Below are positions 25,315 to 34,379 of a stretch of DNA of 64,000 nucleotides, piece by piece. Below the pieces are notes generated by a model. It ran no database searches. It worked only from the letters and a program-made list of their open reading frames with translations, and was not told where the DNA came from. Within the stretch, counting starts at the first letter, position 1, and every line of letters starts with the position of its first letter. The DNA comes from Branchiibius hedensis (lineage in GTDB: Bacteria > Actinomycetota > Actinomycetes > Actinomycetales > Dermatophilaceae): contig NZ_UESZ01000001.1 in assembly GCF_900108585.1 (NCBI RefSeq), positions 1,116,001 to 1,180,000 of the forward strand, given 5' to 3'. A program made the position numbers and the translations under genes.

Positions 25315-25658
25315 CGAGATCCGCCGTGTCACAGCAGGGGCGGGTGACGATGCACCTGGCGGTCTTCGCCTGGAACTCGCCTCCGACGGACGAGGAACAG
25401 GCTCAGTTCGTGGCCGCTGCGGAGGTGTTGCCGCAGCAGATCGAGGTGCTTCGCCAGCTGTGGACCGGGCCGGCGCGGTCCGCCACCGGTGGCGAACTCG
25501 CGCTGGTGGCCGTCCTGGATGAAGGCGGCCTCCAGGAGTATCTGCAGCACCCGGCCCATCGGCTGTTTCAGGAGCAGTACTCCGGGGACCGGTTGAGGCT
25601 GTTGGCCAACGCCCAGTTCGAGTCGACTGCCGCCGCCGTCACGCATCCCAAGCGTTGA
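25311..25658 (+). CDS. Dabb-like (stress-responsive A/B-barrel) small protein
   Basis: A 115-residue protein whose core from MHLAVFAWNSPPTDEEQAQF through LALVAVLDEGGLQEYLQHPA and HRLFQEQY follows the dimeric A/B-barrel pattern (beta-alpha-beta-beta-alpha with the HPxH-like segment). Such proteins can be small lyases, cyclases or monooxygenases. GTG 25311 overlaps the VOC stop (GTGA); the ATG at 25350 is an alternative with GGGGCGGGTG upstream. Last gene of the operon. Confidence 0.72.
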   Translation: MTRSAVSQQGRVTMHLAVFAWNSPPTDEEQAQFVAAAEVLPQQIEVLRQLWTGPARSATGGELALVAVLDEGGLQEYLQHPAHRLFQEQYSGDRLRLLANAQFESTAAAVTHPKR

Positions 25659-25678
25659 ACGGCGTGCCGCGTAGCGCA

Positions 25679-28348
25679 CTAGGTGCGGTGCTGGTCCAGG
25701 AGGGCATCCGCCAGGTACGGCGCTGAGGCACCGACTTCTGCATCGGCCACCTGCTGTGGTGTGCCGGATGCGACGACCGTGCCGCCGGCGTCGCCCGCGC
25801 CCGGCCCGAGGTCGATCAGGTAATCGGCGGCGGAGGCGACGCGCATGTCGAGTTCGACTGCTACGACGGTGTTTCCAGCGTCGACGAGACTCTGCAAGTG
25901 GGCCACGAGACGGTCCGCGTCAGCGCAGTGCAGACCGGAGGTCGGCTCGTCGAGCACGTAGAGGGTGTCGCCGCGCTGGGCCCGTTGGAGTTCGCTGGCC
26001 AGTTTCACGCGCTGTGCTTCACCACCGGACAGTTCGGTGGCCGGCTGCCCCAGACGCAGGTAGTCCAGTCCGACATCGATGAGCGCCGAGAGCGACCGCT
26101 GGACCTCCTGCTCGCCGTCGAAGAACGGGTGTGCTTCCTCCACGCTCATCGCGAGGATCTCGGCGATGTTCTTCTCGCGCCAGGTGATCTGCAGGGTGCT
26201 GTCCTTGTAGCGGGTGCCGTGGCAGTCGGGGCATTCGGTATACACCGACGGCAGGAACAACAGTTCGACCATCACGGACCCCTCGCCCTCGCACGTCGGG
26301 CAGCGACCACCCTTGACGTTGAAGGAGAACCGGCCGGCCTGATAGCCACGGGCTTTCGCTTCGGGGGTTTGCGCGAAGCGCTTGCGCACGTGATCGAACA
26401 GTCCCGTGTACGTCGCGACGTTCGACCGCGGGGTCCGGCCGATGGGCTTCTGGTCGATACTGACGACGCGGCGTACGCCGGTCAGGTCGCCCTCGAGATC
26501 TCCCTCGAGTCGGTCGGGGGAGTCGGCCAGGAGCGCCTCGTTGTCTTCCGGTGAATCGTCAACGGGCGCAGTGCTTCCCAGCCGCTCGCTGAGCAGCGCG
26601 GGCAGCACCTGGCTGACCAGGCTGGACTTGCCTGACCCGGACACCCCGGTCACGATCGTGAAGACACCCATCGGGATCGACACCGACAGGTCGCGCAGGT
26701 TGTTGCGGGTGACGCCGGTGAGTTGGAGCCAGCCGCTCGGGTCGCGCGGAGTGTGCGCGGGCAGTCCGGAGGCGCCGAAAAGGTATCCGCGGGTGACGGA
26801 CTCCTCGACCTGGGCGAGACCGGCGGTGGGTCCGCTATAGAGGATGCGGCCGCCGTGCTCACCTGCGCCCGGGCCGATGTCGACCAACCAGTCCGCGTGC
26901 CGCATCACCTCAACCGAGTGCTCGACCACGAACAACGAATTGCCACGGCGCTTGAGCCCATCGAGAATCCCCAGCAGCGCGGTGACATCCTGCGGGTGCA
27001 GCCCCGCCGACGGCTCGTCGAGCACGTAGACGACACCGAACAGTTCCGAGGTCAGTTGGGTAGCCAGGCGTAGTCGCTGAAGCTCACCTCCGGACAGCGT
27101 GGGGGTAGTCCGACCGAGGGACAGGTAACCCAGCCCAAGGTCGATGATCGGTCGCAACCGGTCGATGAGCTCGGCCGCCAGCCGTGCCGCCGCAGCCTGT
27201 TTTTCCGCCGACTGGTTCGGGGTCCGGCGTACGTCGGGGGCGGCCGTGTGCGCGGACCCGCCGGCAGCCACTCGGCGCTTGGTGGCGTCCCGCCGCACGG
27301 CGGCGTCCAGTCCCGTGCCGGACTTTCGTGCAGCGGGACCGTCAGCGGCCCCGTCCACAACGCCTTCCAGCAATTCCCGCATCTCCCGCAGCGGCAACTG
27401 CGAGAACTCGGCGATGTCGAGACCTTCGAAGGTCACGGTCAACGGTTCGGGGTTGAGTCGTTTGCCATGGCAGGCCGGGCAGGTCGCCACGTCGAGGAAC
27501 TGGGCCACGCGGTGCTTCATCGAGGCGCTCTTGGTGTTCGCGAAGGTGTCGAGCACGTACTTGCGTGCGCCCACGTAGGTGCCCTGATAGGTGGGCTCCT
27601 CACCGGCCTTGATGGCGGCGCGTGCCTCGGCGAGGCTGAGCCGGGAATGCACCGGGACGAACGGCGTCTCCTCGGTGTAGAGGATCCAGTTGCGATCCTT
27701 CTTCGGCAGGTCCTTCCAGGGGACATCGACGTCGTAGCCGAGTGCGACCAGCACGTCACGTAACTGATGGCCGTGCCAGGCCGTCGGCCACGAGGCGATC
27801 GCGCGCTCCCGGATGGTCAGCGAGGGATCCGGCACCATCTTGCGCTCCGGGACCTCGAATACCCTTCCAATGCCGTGACATTGCGGGCACGCCCCCTGAA
27901 CTGTGTTGGGCGAGAAGTCTTCCGCGTAGAGCATCGGCTGGTCGGCCGGGTAGTCGCCGGTCCGGGAGTAGAGCATCCTCACCAATGAGGACAGCGTGGT
28001 GATGCTGCCGACCGAGGACCGGGTGCTGCGACCGCCGCGCTGCTGCTGCAGGGCGACCGCCGGTGGCATCCCGGTGATCGAATCGACGTCCGGTGTGCCG
28101 GCTTGGTCGATCAGCCGTCGGGCGTACGGCGCGACCGACTCCAGGTAGCGACGCTGCGACTCGGCGTACAACGTGCCAAACGCCAGCGACGATTTTCCGG
28201 ATCCGGACACACCCGTGAAGATCACCGTCGCATCGCGCGGCACCGTCAGGTCCACGTCCTTCAGGTTGTGCTCGCGGGCGCCGCGAACGCGTACGTCCGG
28301 TTGCACGTACGCGGGCTCGGACCGGTCGGGTGATCCTTCGGCGGGCAT
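25679..28348 (-). CDS. UvrA-like ABC ATPase (class II / UvrA2 paralogue)
   Basis: An 889-residue tandem ABC ATPase with zinc modules. First Walker A GVSGSGKSSLAFG, second TGVSGSGKSSLVSQV; signatures LSGGELQRLRLATQL and LSGGEAQRVKLASEL; Walker B VYVLDEPSAGLHP and LYVLDEPTSGLHC; zinc pairs CPQCHG, CPACHG, CPTCEGEG and CPDCHG. It is about 60-80 residues shorter than housekeeping UvrA, as in class II proteins linked to drug resistance or alternative repair. An odd basic, Ala-rich insert follows ELLEGVVDGAAD. ATG 28348 chosen; 33 bases from the divergent methyltransferase. Confidence 0.87.
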   Translation of the reverse strand: MPAEGSPDRSEPAYVQPDVRVRGAREHNLKDVDLTVPRDATVIFTGVSGSGKSSLAFGTLYAESQRRYLESVAPYARRLIDQAGTPDVDSITGMPPAVALQQQRGGRSTRSSVGSITTLSSLVRMLYSRTGDYPADQPMLYAEDFSPNTVQGACPQCHGIGRVFEVPERKMVPDPSLTIRERAIASWPTAWHGHQLRDVLVALGYDVDVPWKDLPKKDRNWILYTEETPFVPVHSRLSLAEARAAIKAGEEPTYQGTYVGARKYVLDTFANTKSASMKHRVAQFLDVATCPACHGKRLNPEPLTVTFEGLDIAEFSQLPLREMRELLEGVVDGAADGPAARKSGTGLDAAVRRDATKRRVAAGGSAHTAAPDVRRTPNQSAEKQAAAARLAAELIDRLRPIIDLGLGYLSLGRTTPTLSGGELQRLRLATQLTSELFGVVYVLDEPSAGLHPQDVTALLGILDGLKRRGNSLFVVEHSVEVMRHADWLVDIGPGAGEHGGRILYSGPTAGLAQVEESVTRGYLFGASGLPAHTPRDPSGWLQLTGVTRNNLRDLSVSIPMGVFTIVTGVSGSGKSSLVSQVLPALLSERLGSTAPVDDSPEDNEALLADSPDRLEGDLEGDLTGVRRVVSIDQKPIGRTPRSNVATYTGLFDHVRKRFAQTPEAKARGYQAGRFSFNVKGGRCPTCEGEGSVMVELLFLPSVYTECPDCHGTRYKDSTLQITWREKNIAEILAMSVEEAHPFFDGEQEVQRSLSALIDVGLDYLRLGQPATELSGGEAQRVKLASELQRAQRGDTLYVLDEPTSGLHCADADRLVAHLQSLVDAGNTVVAVELDMRVASAADYLIDLGPGAGDAGGTVVASGTPQQVADAEVGASAPYLADALLDQHRT

Positions 28349-28381
28349 GCCGTCGAGGCTAGTGCGCGCACGGGACGGACA

Positions 28382-29032
28382 ATGAGTCCTATGAGCGAGA
28401 ACGAACTGGCCGAGCATTGGGAAGCCCGCTACGGGCAGCAGGACCGGATCTGGTCCGGTGCCCCGAACGCGTCCTTGGTGAGCGTGCTGGAACATCTGCC
28501 TGCAGGTACGGCGATCGACCTGGGCGCGGGGGAGGGCGGCGACGCGCTGTGGCTGGCTGAGCGCGGGTGGCGGGTCACGGCGTACGACATATCGACCACA
28601 GCCCTCTCGCGGCTGGAACAGGCCGCGGCCGAGCGCGGTGTCTCCGATCGGATCGCGACGGTGGTCGGTGACCTCGCCAACGCGCCGATCGACGGAACCG
28701 TCGACCTGGTCACTGCCAGCTTCTTGCACTCCACGGTGCAGATTCCGCGCATCGAGATACTTCGCCGGTTCGCCGGCGCGGTGCAGCCCGGTGGTCATCT
28801 CTTCGTCCTCGGGCACGCGACCCCACCGCCGTGGGCCAGCCCCGAAATGCACCAGCACGCAGCGCATCTCGTCGGTCCGCACGAGGAGGTCGAGCAGCTC
28901 GACCTCGACCCGGCGGCCTGGTCAGTCGAGGTGGCCGACCTGCGGCAGCGGGCCGTGACCGACCCCGATGGCCAACCGGCGACGATCGACGATTCGGTGG
29001 TTCTCTTACGGCGAGCGAGCGCCGGTTCATAG
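28382..29032 (+). CDS. Class I SAM-dependent methyltransferase
   Basis: A 216-residue methyltransferase: start LAEHWEARYGQQDRIWSG, motif I AIDLGAGEGGDALWLAERGW, acidic post-I AYDIS, motif IV VDLVTASFLHSTVQIPR. This arrangement (HWExRYxxxxRxWSG then DLGAGEGGDALWLA) is typical of the thiopurine/TehB-like group found in actinobacteria. ATG 28391 is an alternative start; neither has a strong ribosome site. Divergent from the UvrA-like gene. Confidence 0.83.
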   Translation: MSPMSENELAEHWEARYGQQDRIWSGAPNASLVSVLEHLPAGTAIDLGAGEGGDALWLAERGWRVTAYDISTTALSRLEQAAAERGVSDRIATVVGDLANAPIDGTVDLVTASFLHSTVQIPRIEILRRFAGAVQPGGHLFVLGHATPPPWASPEMHQHAAHLVGPHEEVEQLDLDPAAWSVEVADLRQRAVTDPDGQPATIDDSVVLLRRASAGS

Positions 29033-29087
29033 CGGCCGCAAAGGTTCTTGGCAGCGGGCAGCAGGTCTAGGAGCATCAGATGCCTGC

Positions 29088-30080
29088 ATGGCAACTCCTT
29101 CCCATCGGCCGCAGCGCCGTGGATCCAGACCCGGCGCGTGGCTGGTCGCGTTCTTCGCCGCGGTGTTGTTGGTGGCGGTGGGTGCCGTAGGTGGCGCCGT
29201 GGTGCGCGGATCGGCCGGGGGCGGGTTCACCGGGTTGCAACAGGCGATCACTGAGCAACTGCAGGCCAACAGCACCACCGAGCAGTCCCAGTCCGACTCC
29301 GCTCAGAGCCAACCGGGCGACGACGGCAGCAGCCAGGGGGACAGCAGCGATCAGAACGGCTGGGGCGATGATCAGTTCGGCGGCCAGTTCGGCGGCAGCC
29401 AGCAGTGGCCGGGCCAGTCCCAGGACACGCTCTCGGAAGGGCAAACCACCGCCGCGACGAGCAAACAATCCGCTGGTGTGGTCGTCGTCGAAGCGCAGCT
29501 GGCCGATCAGAACGCGGTCGCTGCAGGCACCGGGATGGTGCTGACCTCGACCGGTCTGGTGCTGACCAACAACCATGTCGTGGAGGACAGTGACGCGATC
29601 CGCGTCACCATCCCCTCGACCGGACGCACGTACGTCGCAACGGTGGTCGGCACGAACGCGACCGACGACGTGGCGGTGCTGAAGTTGGCCAACGCTTCCG
29701 GCCTGAGCACCGTCACCCTCGATGACGACCATGACCTGGCCACAGGAGACACCGTGACCGGTGTCGGCAACGCCGGCGGTACAGGCTCCCTGGTGGCCGC
29801 ATCCGGCACGGTGACGGCACTGGACCAGCAGGTGACGACCCAAGCCGAACAGGGCACCCCCTCCGAGTCGTTGACCGGCCTCATCGAGACCGATGCCGCG
29901 ATCCAGTCCGGGGACTCCGGTGGGCCGTTGCTTGACGACGAGGGCGAAGTGGTCGGTATGGACACCGCAGCCAGTGCCACGGGTCGGTCGGTGGGGTACG
30001 CGATCCCGATCAGCACGGCGGTCACCGTAGCCAAGCAGATCGTGTCCGCCGCGGGTGGCTCGTTGACGCTGGCCGCCTGA
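29088..30080 (+). CDS. Membrane-anchored trypsin-like (S1C, HtrA-type) serine protease
   Basis: A 330-residue protein with an N-terminal membrane helix (WLVAFFAAVLLVAVGAVGGA, about 15-35), an extracellular Gln/Ser/Asp-rich low-complexity linker (60-120), and a trypsin-fold protease domain with His163 (LTNNHVVED), Asp194 (TDDVAVLKLA) and Ser277 (QSGDSGGPLLDDEG). There is no PDZ domain, unlike classic HtrA. ATG 29088 is chosen because the hydrophobic anchor follows it; AGGAG is 14 bases upstream, which is long. Likely acts in envelope protein quality control. Confidence 0.85.
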   Translation: MATPSHRPQRRGSRPGAWLVAFFAAVLLVAVGAVGGAVVRGSAGGGFTGLQQAITEQLQANSTTEQSQSDSAQSQPGDDGSSQGDSSDQNGWGDDQFGGQFGGSQQWPGQSQDTLSEGQTTAATSKQSAGVVVVEAQLADQNAVAAGTGMVLTSTGLVLTNNHVVEDSDAIRVTIPSTGRTYVATVVGTNATDDVAVLKLANASGLSTVTLDDDHDLATGDTVTGVGNAGGTGSLVAASGTVTALDQQVTTQAEQGTPSESLTGLIETDAAIQSGDSGGPLLDDEGEVVGMDTAASATGRSVGYAIPISTAVTVAKQIVSAAGGSLTLAA

Positions 30081-30304
30081 GCCGGTGTGATCCAGCCCAC
30101 AGCGGCCCGGGATGGGCGAACCCGTGGGGGCAGGGTGGTTCGTGTGGGTTGCGACGGGACCACGAGACGTACCCATTGGTAGATCCCACAAAAGCGCACA
30201 ACTTTCGCTTTGGAAGGCGTTCGAATCGTGATGATTTCGGCGGGGGAGCGACTAAATTGGGATCACTACCACTCAGTAACAACAACAGAAGGTGACCCGA
30301 AACG

Positions 30305-32149
30305 ATGGTTGACGTCGCACAGGTGTTGAACGCAGCGGGCCTGACCAACCCTGCCGTCATCGAATACGTGCAGGAGTGGGCGGACGTGACCCGCCCCGAT
30401 CGGATCGAGGTCGTCAGCGCCAGCGACGACGCTCGGTTGTTGCAGGAGGCGTTGGACGCCGGCGAGCTCGAGCCCGCGGGCGAGGGTCTGTACTACTCCC
30501 AGAGCTACTGGAAGGACACGGCGCGCTCGGAGGAGCGCACCATCGTCGCCACCAGCAACCCCGACGACAAGGGTGTCTACAACAACTGGCGGCACAGCGA
30601 CGAGATCAAGCCGGTCGTCATCGGCAACATGACCGGTGCGTCCGAGGGCAAGACGATGTACGTCATCCCATACCTGATGTCGGCGCCCGGCTCCCCGCTG
30701 GAGGCTTACGCCGCCGGTATCGAGTTGACCGACAACCGCAGCGTCGTGCTGCAGATGATCCGGATGGCCCGCGTCGGTGTCGACACTTTCAACGCGCTGG
30801 CCGACCCGACCAGCTTCGTGCGTGCGGTCCACGTGACCGGCGACCTGGAGAACCTTGGTCAGGGCACCCCGGAGGACAAGCGCTACTTCGTAACCGTGGC
30901 CGACGAGCGGACCATCCTGCACTTCGGTTCGTCGTACGGCGGCAATGCGCTGCTGGGCAAGATCGCGCACGGCCTGCGCCAGGCCAACTGGGACGGCGGC
31001 GCCTCGGGCAAGTTCCTGGCTGAGCAGTACATGCTGATCGCGATCCACGACAAGCAGACCGGTAGGAAGTACCACATCGCCGGTGGCTTCCCGAGCGCCT
31101 CGGGCAAGACGAACCTGGCGATGATGGTCCCGCCGGACGCGCTGGGCGACCGCTACTACGTGGAGTTCTTCGGCGACGACATCGCCTGGATGTGGGTCGG
31201 CGACGACGGCAAGCTCTACGGGATGAACCCGGAGTTCGGTGTTTTCGGTGTCGCGATCGACACCAACGAGAAGACCAACCCCAACGCGCTGGCCGCCGTG
31301 CAGCCCAAGACCGGTGCCATCTTCACCAACACCGCCTACGACGTGAACACCCACGAGACCTGGTGGGAGGGCAAGACCCCCGACTACCCGAGCGACGTCA
31401 CCGGCTGGCGCGACTGGAAGGGCAACCTGATCTCCGAGCGTCCGGAGGCCGAGCAGCGCAGCAAGGACTTCGTCTGGGCGCACCCGAACTGCCGCTTCAC
31501 CTCGACCATGTCGAACGTGCCGAACGAGTCCCCGGACTACAACGACCCGGCGGGCGTGCCGATCGACGGCATCATCTACGGCGGCCGCACCCGCGACCGT
31601 GAGCCGCTGATCCGCGCGATCGACGACCCGGCCGAGGGTGTGTACGACGGCCTGACGCTGGGCGCCGAAGCCACCGCCGCGGCGGAAGGCGTTGCGGGGC
31701 AACTGCGTTACGACCCGATGTCGATGCGTCCGTTCCTGGCGCTGCCGGAGGGCCGCTACGCGCAGCACTTCCTGAACATCCTGGATCAACTCACCGACAA
31801 GCCGCTCTTCGCGCACGTCAACTGGTTCCAGCGCGATGCCGACGGTGGCTACCTGTGGCCGGGCTACAGCGAGAACCTGCGGGCTCTGCTGTGGATGATG
31901 GACTACCGCGAGGGCCGGGCCACCGGTACCAAGACACCGGTGGGTGTCGTTCCGACCAAGGACGAGCTCAACCTCGACGGCCTCGACATCTCCGATGCCG
32001 ATCTCGAGCAGCTGCTGGCGATCGACGTCGACCGCTGGAAGCAGGAGATCGAGTTGCGGGAGGCGCACCTGAAGCAGTTCAACGGACTGCCGCAGGAGAT
32101 CTGGGACGCGCACGAGCGGGTAGCGAAGGCTCTCGACGCCGAGGCCTGA
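30305..32149 (+). CDS. pckG: Phosphoenolpyruvate carboxykinase (GTP)
   Basis: Converts oxaloacetate and GTP to PEP, GDP and CO2, the first committed gluconeogenic step. The 614-residue sequence has the GTP-PCK landmarks: the kinase loop FPSASGKTNLAMM (about 262-274), GDDIAWMWVGDDGKLYGMNP with metal-binding Asp, and NPEFGVFGVA and FTNTAYD. Length is typical. The 224-base upstream gap contains TAAATT at 30253-30258 as a possible -10. It ends in a long perfect hairpin. Confidence 0.96.
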   Translation: MVDVAQVLNAAGLTNPAVIEYVQEWADVTRPDRIEVVSASDDARLLQEALDAGELEPAGEGLYYSQSYWKDTARSEERTIVATSNPDDKGVYNNWRHSDEIKPVVIGNMTGASEGKTMYVIPYLMSAPGSPLEAYAAGIELTDNRSVVLQMIRMARVGVDTFNALADPTSFVRAVHVTGDLENLGQGTPEDKRYFVTVADERTILHFGSSYGGNALLGKIAHGLRQANWDGGASGKFLAEQYMLIAIHDKQTGRKYHIAGGFPSASGKTNLAMMVPPDALGDRYYVEFFGDDIAWMWVGDDGKLYGMNPEFGVFGVAIDTNEKTNPNALAAVQPKTGAIFTNTAYDVNTHETWWEGKTPDYPSDVTGWRDWKGNLISERPEAEQRSKDFVWAHPNCRFTSTMSNVPNESPDYNDPAGVPIDGIIYGGRTRDREPLIRAIDDPAEGVYDGLTLGAEATAAAEGVAGQLRYDPMSMRPFLALPEGRYAQHFLNILDQLTDKPLFAHVNWFQRDADGGYLWPGYSENLRALLWMMDYREGRATGTKTPVGVVPTKDELNLDGLDISDADLEQLLAIDVDRWKQEIELREAHLKQFNGLPQEIWDAHERVAKALDAEA

Positions 32150-32169
32150 TCGGCTGCCCCCTCGACTTT

Positions 32170-32218
32170 TGCAGCGCAACTCACCTCGCACTCGCGATTC
32201 CAGGTGAGTTGCGCTGCA
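32170..32218. terminator. Long perfect hairpin after pckG
   Basis: TGCAGCGCAACTCACCT (32170-32186) is the exact reverse complement of AGGTGAGTTGCGCTGCA (32202-32218), a 17-base-pair stem with a 15-base loop, 21 bases after the pckG stop. There is no U-run after it (GAAGGGTCG), so it may be a terminator of the tail-less actinobacterial kind, an mRNA-stabilising structure, or a dispersed repeat. Confidence 0.65.
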
Positions 32219-32285
32219 GAAGGGTCGCGTGACAGGGAAAGTGTCCTGGGTCACATTCGCGGTTACTTTGCAGTAGGTTGTCCGC

Positions 32286-32786
32286 ATGAAGATTGAACTG
32301 AGCTGGGATCTGACCTCGACGCCGGACGAGGTCTACGAGGACGCGATCAATCCGCAGTACCAGGACGACAAGTGCAAGGCCGCTGGTGCGATCACCTACT
32401 CCAGCAAGGTGGAGGCGAACGGCGAGGCGCACACCAGCACGGTGCAGCGCCTGATGTCCTCCGGTGACGTGCCCGATCTGGTCAAGAAGGTGGTGGGGGA
32501 CAAGGTAGACGTCCTCGAGACGATCTCCTGGGGACCCAAACAGGCCGATGGCAGTCGGCGTGGGGACCTCACGGTGGACATGAAGGGCCAGCCGATCTCG
32601 ATGAAGGGGTTCACCTACATCAAGCCCAACGGCACCGGCAGCACCGTGGGCATCGACGCCGATCTGAAGGCGAAGATCCCGGTGATCGGCGGCAAGATCG
32701 AGAAGATGGGCGCACCGGAGATAATCAAGGCGATCAAGGCCGAGGAGGCCACCGCGCACGAGTGGGACGCCCGCCGCCACGGGTGA
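32286..32786 (+). CDS. DUF2505-family protein
   Basis: A 166-residue soluble protein of the actinobacterial DUF2505 group (START/SRPBCC-like fold). Visible pattern: IELSWDLTSTPDEVYEDAIN with QYQDDKCKAAG, GDLTVDMKGQPISMKGFTYI and KIPVIGGKIEKMGAPEIIKA near the end. Probably binds a lipid or other hydrophobic ligand, by fold analogy only. Monocistronic between two hairpins. Confidence 0.78.
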   Translation: MKIELSWDLTSTPDEVYEDAINPQYQDDKCKAAGAITYSSKVEANGEAHTSTVQRLMSSGDVPDLVKKVVGDKVDVLETISWGPKQADGSRRGDLTVDMKGQPISMKGFTYIKPNGTGSTVGIDADLKAKIPVIGGKIEKMGAPEIIKAIKAEEATAHEWDARRHG

Positions 32787-32790
32787 CCCG

Positions 32791-32842
32791 CAAACGCGAC
32801 AGCGCCGCCGACCGGATGTGGTCGGCGGCGCTGACGCGTTTG
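32791..32842. terminator. Bidirectional terminator between convergent genes
   Basis: CAAACGCG-AC-AGCGCCGCCGACC (32791-32813) pairs with GGTCGGCGGCGCT-GA-CGCGTTTG (32820-32842) with one symmetric 2-base mismatch and loop GGATGT. It lies between the stop of the DUF2505 gene and the stop of the convergent lipase gene. Confidence 0.85.
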
Positions 32843-32849
32843 GTGGTAC

Positions 32850-34229
32850 CTACTTAATCGGCGGCAACGGCGTCAACGGCACGCCCTGCGGAATGCCCTT
32901 GCAGTAGACCGCGGACTTCCCGGCGAACCGTGCGTTCATGAACGCGTTCGCGTCGCCTAACCAGGGAAGGAACGCCTGGAAATGGTTGAGCTTGGGATAG
33001 ATCCTGAACTGGGTCTTGACGTGTTCCTTGCAGTACTGGGTGGCCAAGCCCGCGACGTCGTCGACCAACATGATTCCATCGCCGGGCTGCGGGGGGTTAC
33101 CGGAGTTCGGACTGATGTTTCCGACACCCAGGAACATCGGAGTGCGCGGAACGCCGCTCGCACCCATGATGTTGTCGTTGAGCGGGTGGATCAGAGCAGG
33201 AATACTCAGCAGTGAGGGCCACTGCGGCTGAAGCAGTGAACTGTCGGTGATATTGCCAGGATTCCCGAGGAACTCGGTCAGGCACTGGCCCGCGACGTGC
33301 TGCAGTGCCGAAACTCCCTGTGTCGACAGGTACTGGTTGATGTCCAGGTTGTACGTCGCGTTGTAGGAGTACATCAACGCCGGAATGACGCTGGACCACA
33401 ACGGGGTACCGTCGATGTAGGGAAGATTGTGCGCCGGGTCAACCAGGACGCCACCCGCCGCCGCACCAACGATGGTCAGTTCCGGGGCGTAGGTCGGCGC
33501 CAGGTCCGCGGCGAAGCCAGTCGGCACCGAGCCACCCGAGTAGCCCATCAGGCCCACAGGCGTGGAGCTCGGTGCGTGCAGGATCTTCTCGCTGACGCGG
33601 ACACTGTCGAGTGCGGCGTACGCCGACTCCTTGCCGATAGTCCAGTGGTCCTGCAGTCCCTCATAGTCCGGGATCACCACGGTGTAGCCCTCTGCGAGAA
33701 GGGGCTCCGCGGCGATCAGATCCACCTCTTGCGGCGCCCCGGTTCCGCTGCCCTGCAAGGTGTACGACGGGTCGCACTGCGAGCCCAGTGTGTCGTAGGG
33801 CGCGTGATACGAGATGAGCTTGAGCTTGCCCTTGACCCGCGGTCGGATGATCGTCGTGACTGCAGCGGCTGGCTGGCCCAAGGCATTGGTCGTGCGGTAG
33901 AGCACCTGGGTGGCGCTGATGCTGGTGGTCTTGCCGGTCTTCTTGTTCTGGCTGGTGATCACCCGCACGGTCCGGGTCTTGATCGGCGTGCCGGGCTTGA
34001 GAGGTGCCAGTGGAACGTTGGGGGTGTAGAACGGGTCCACCGACGGGTTCAGCACGGTCGTGGCCGGTTGCGTTGATGTCGGCGCGGGTGCGGCGAGCGC
34101 ACTGGCGGGTCGCATCAGGAACATGCCTGCGGTAACGAGGCAGAGGACGACCACGGCGATAACGCACCGTCGGACGCGAGCCAGGGCTTGCCTGGACATC
34201 CCCGGCACGGGACGACTGGGATCGGACAT
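32850..34229 (-). CDS. Secreted lipase (LIP family)
   Basis: Exported alpha/beta-hydrolase of 459 aa. Signal peptide: basic RVRR, hydrophobic VIAVVVLCLVTAGMFLM, cleavage near ALAAPAP. The nucleophile elbow is GYSGGSVPTGFAADLAPTYA (Ser around residue 230), preceded by VVIPDYEGLQDHW; late HFQAFLPWLGD gives the catalytic His region. Resembles secretory triacylglycerol lipases of fungi and actinobacteria. Transcribed toward the DUF2505 gene. The 150 bases upstream contain its promoter but no clear boxes. Confidence 0.85.
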   Translation of the reverse strand: MSDPSRPVPGMSRQALARVRRCVIAVVVLCLVTAGMFLMRPASALAAPAPTSTQPATTVLNPSVDPFYTPNVPLAPLKPGTPIKTRTVRVITSQNKKTGKTTSISATQVLYRTTNALGQPAAAVTTIIRPRVKGKLKLISYHAPYDTLGSQCDPSYTLQGSGTGAPQEVDLIAAEPLLAEGYTVVIPDYEGLQDHWTIGKESAYAALDSVRVSEKILHAPSSTPVGLMGYSGGSVPTGFAADLAPTYAPELTIVGAAAGGVLVDPAHNLPYIDGTPLWSSVIPALMYSYNATYNLDINQYLSTQGVSALQHVAGQCLTEFLGNPGNITDSSLLQPQWPSLLSIPALIHPLNDNIMGASGVPRTPMFLGVGNISPNSGNPPQPGDGIMLVDDVAGLATQYCKEHVKTQFRIYPKLNHFQAFLPWLGDANAFMNARFAGKSAVYCKGIPQGVPLTPLPPIK

Positions 34230-34379
34230 ATCAAACGCCTTTCGTGTTCGACAGCGACCGGGTGCGGGTTCGTCCAGGAACGGACAAGGAGTCGGCTGTG
34301 TGCAAGCAGTGTGCTTACGTCGATCGGGAGTTGGCTGCGGCTGTCGTGCTGACCGAACATCCCCGGCGCAGAGGAGCGT

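Noticed and set aside
30086-30101. Second CRP-like site TGTGATCCAGCCCACA before pckG
   Set aside because: One arm mismatched (CCACA) and about 200 bases from the gene; too weak to list.
29076-30191. 371-codon minus-strand frame over the serine protease
   Set aside because: His/Gly/Arg shadow of a well-supported protease with a complete catalytic triad.
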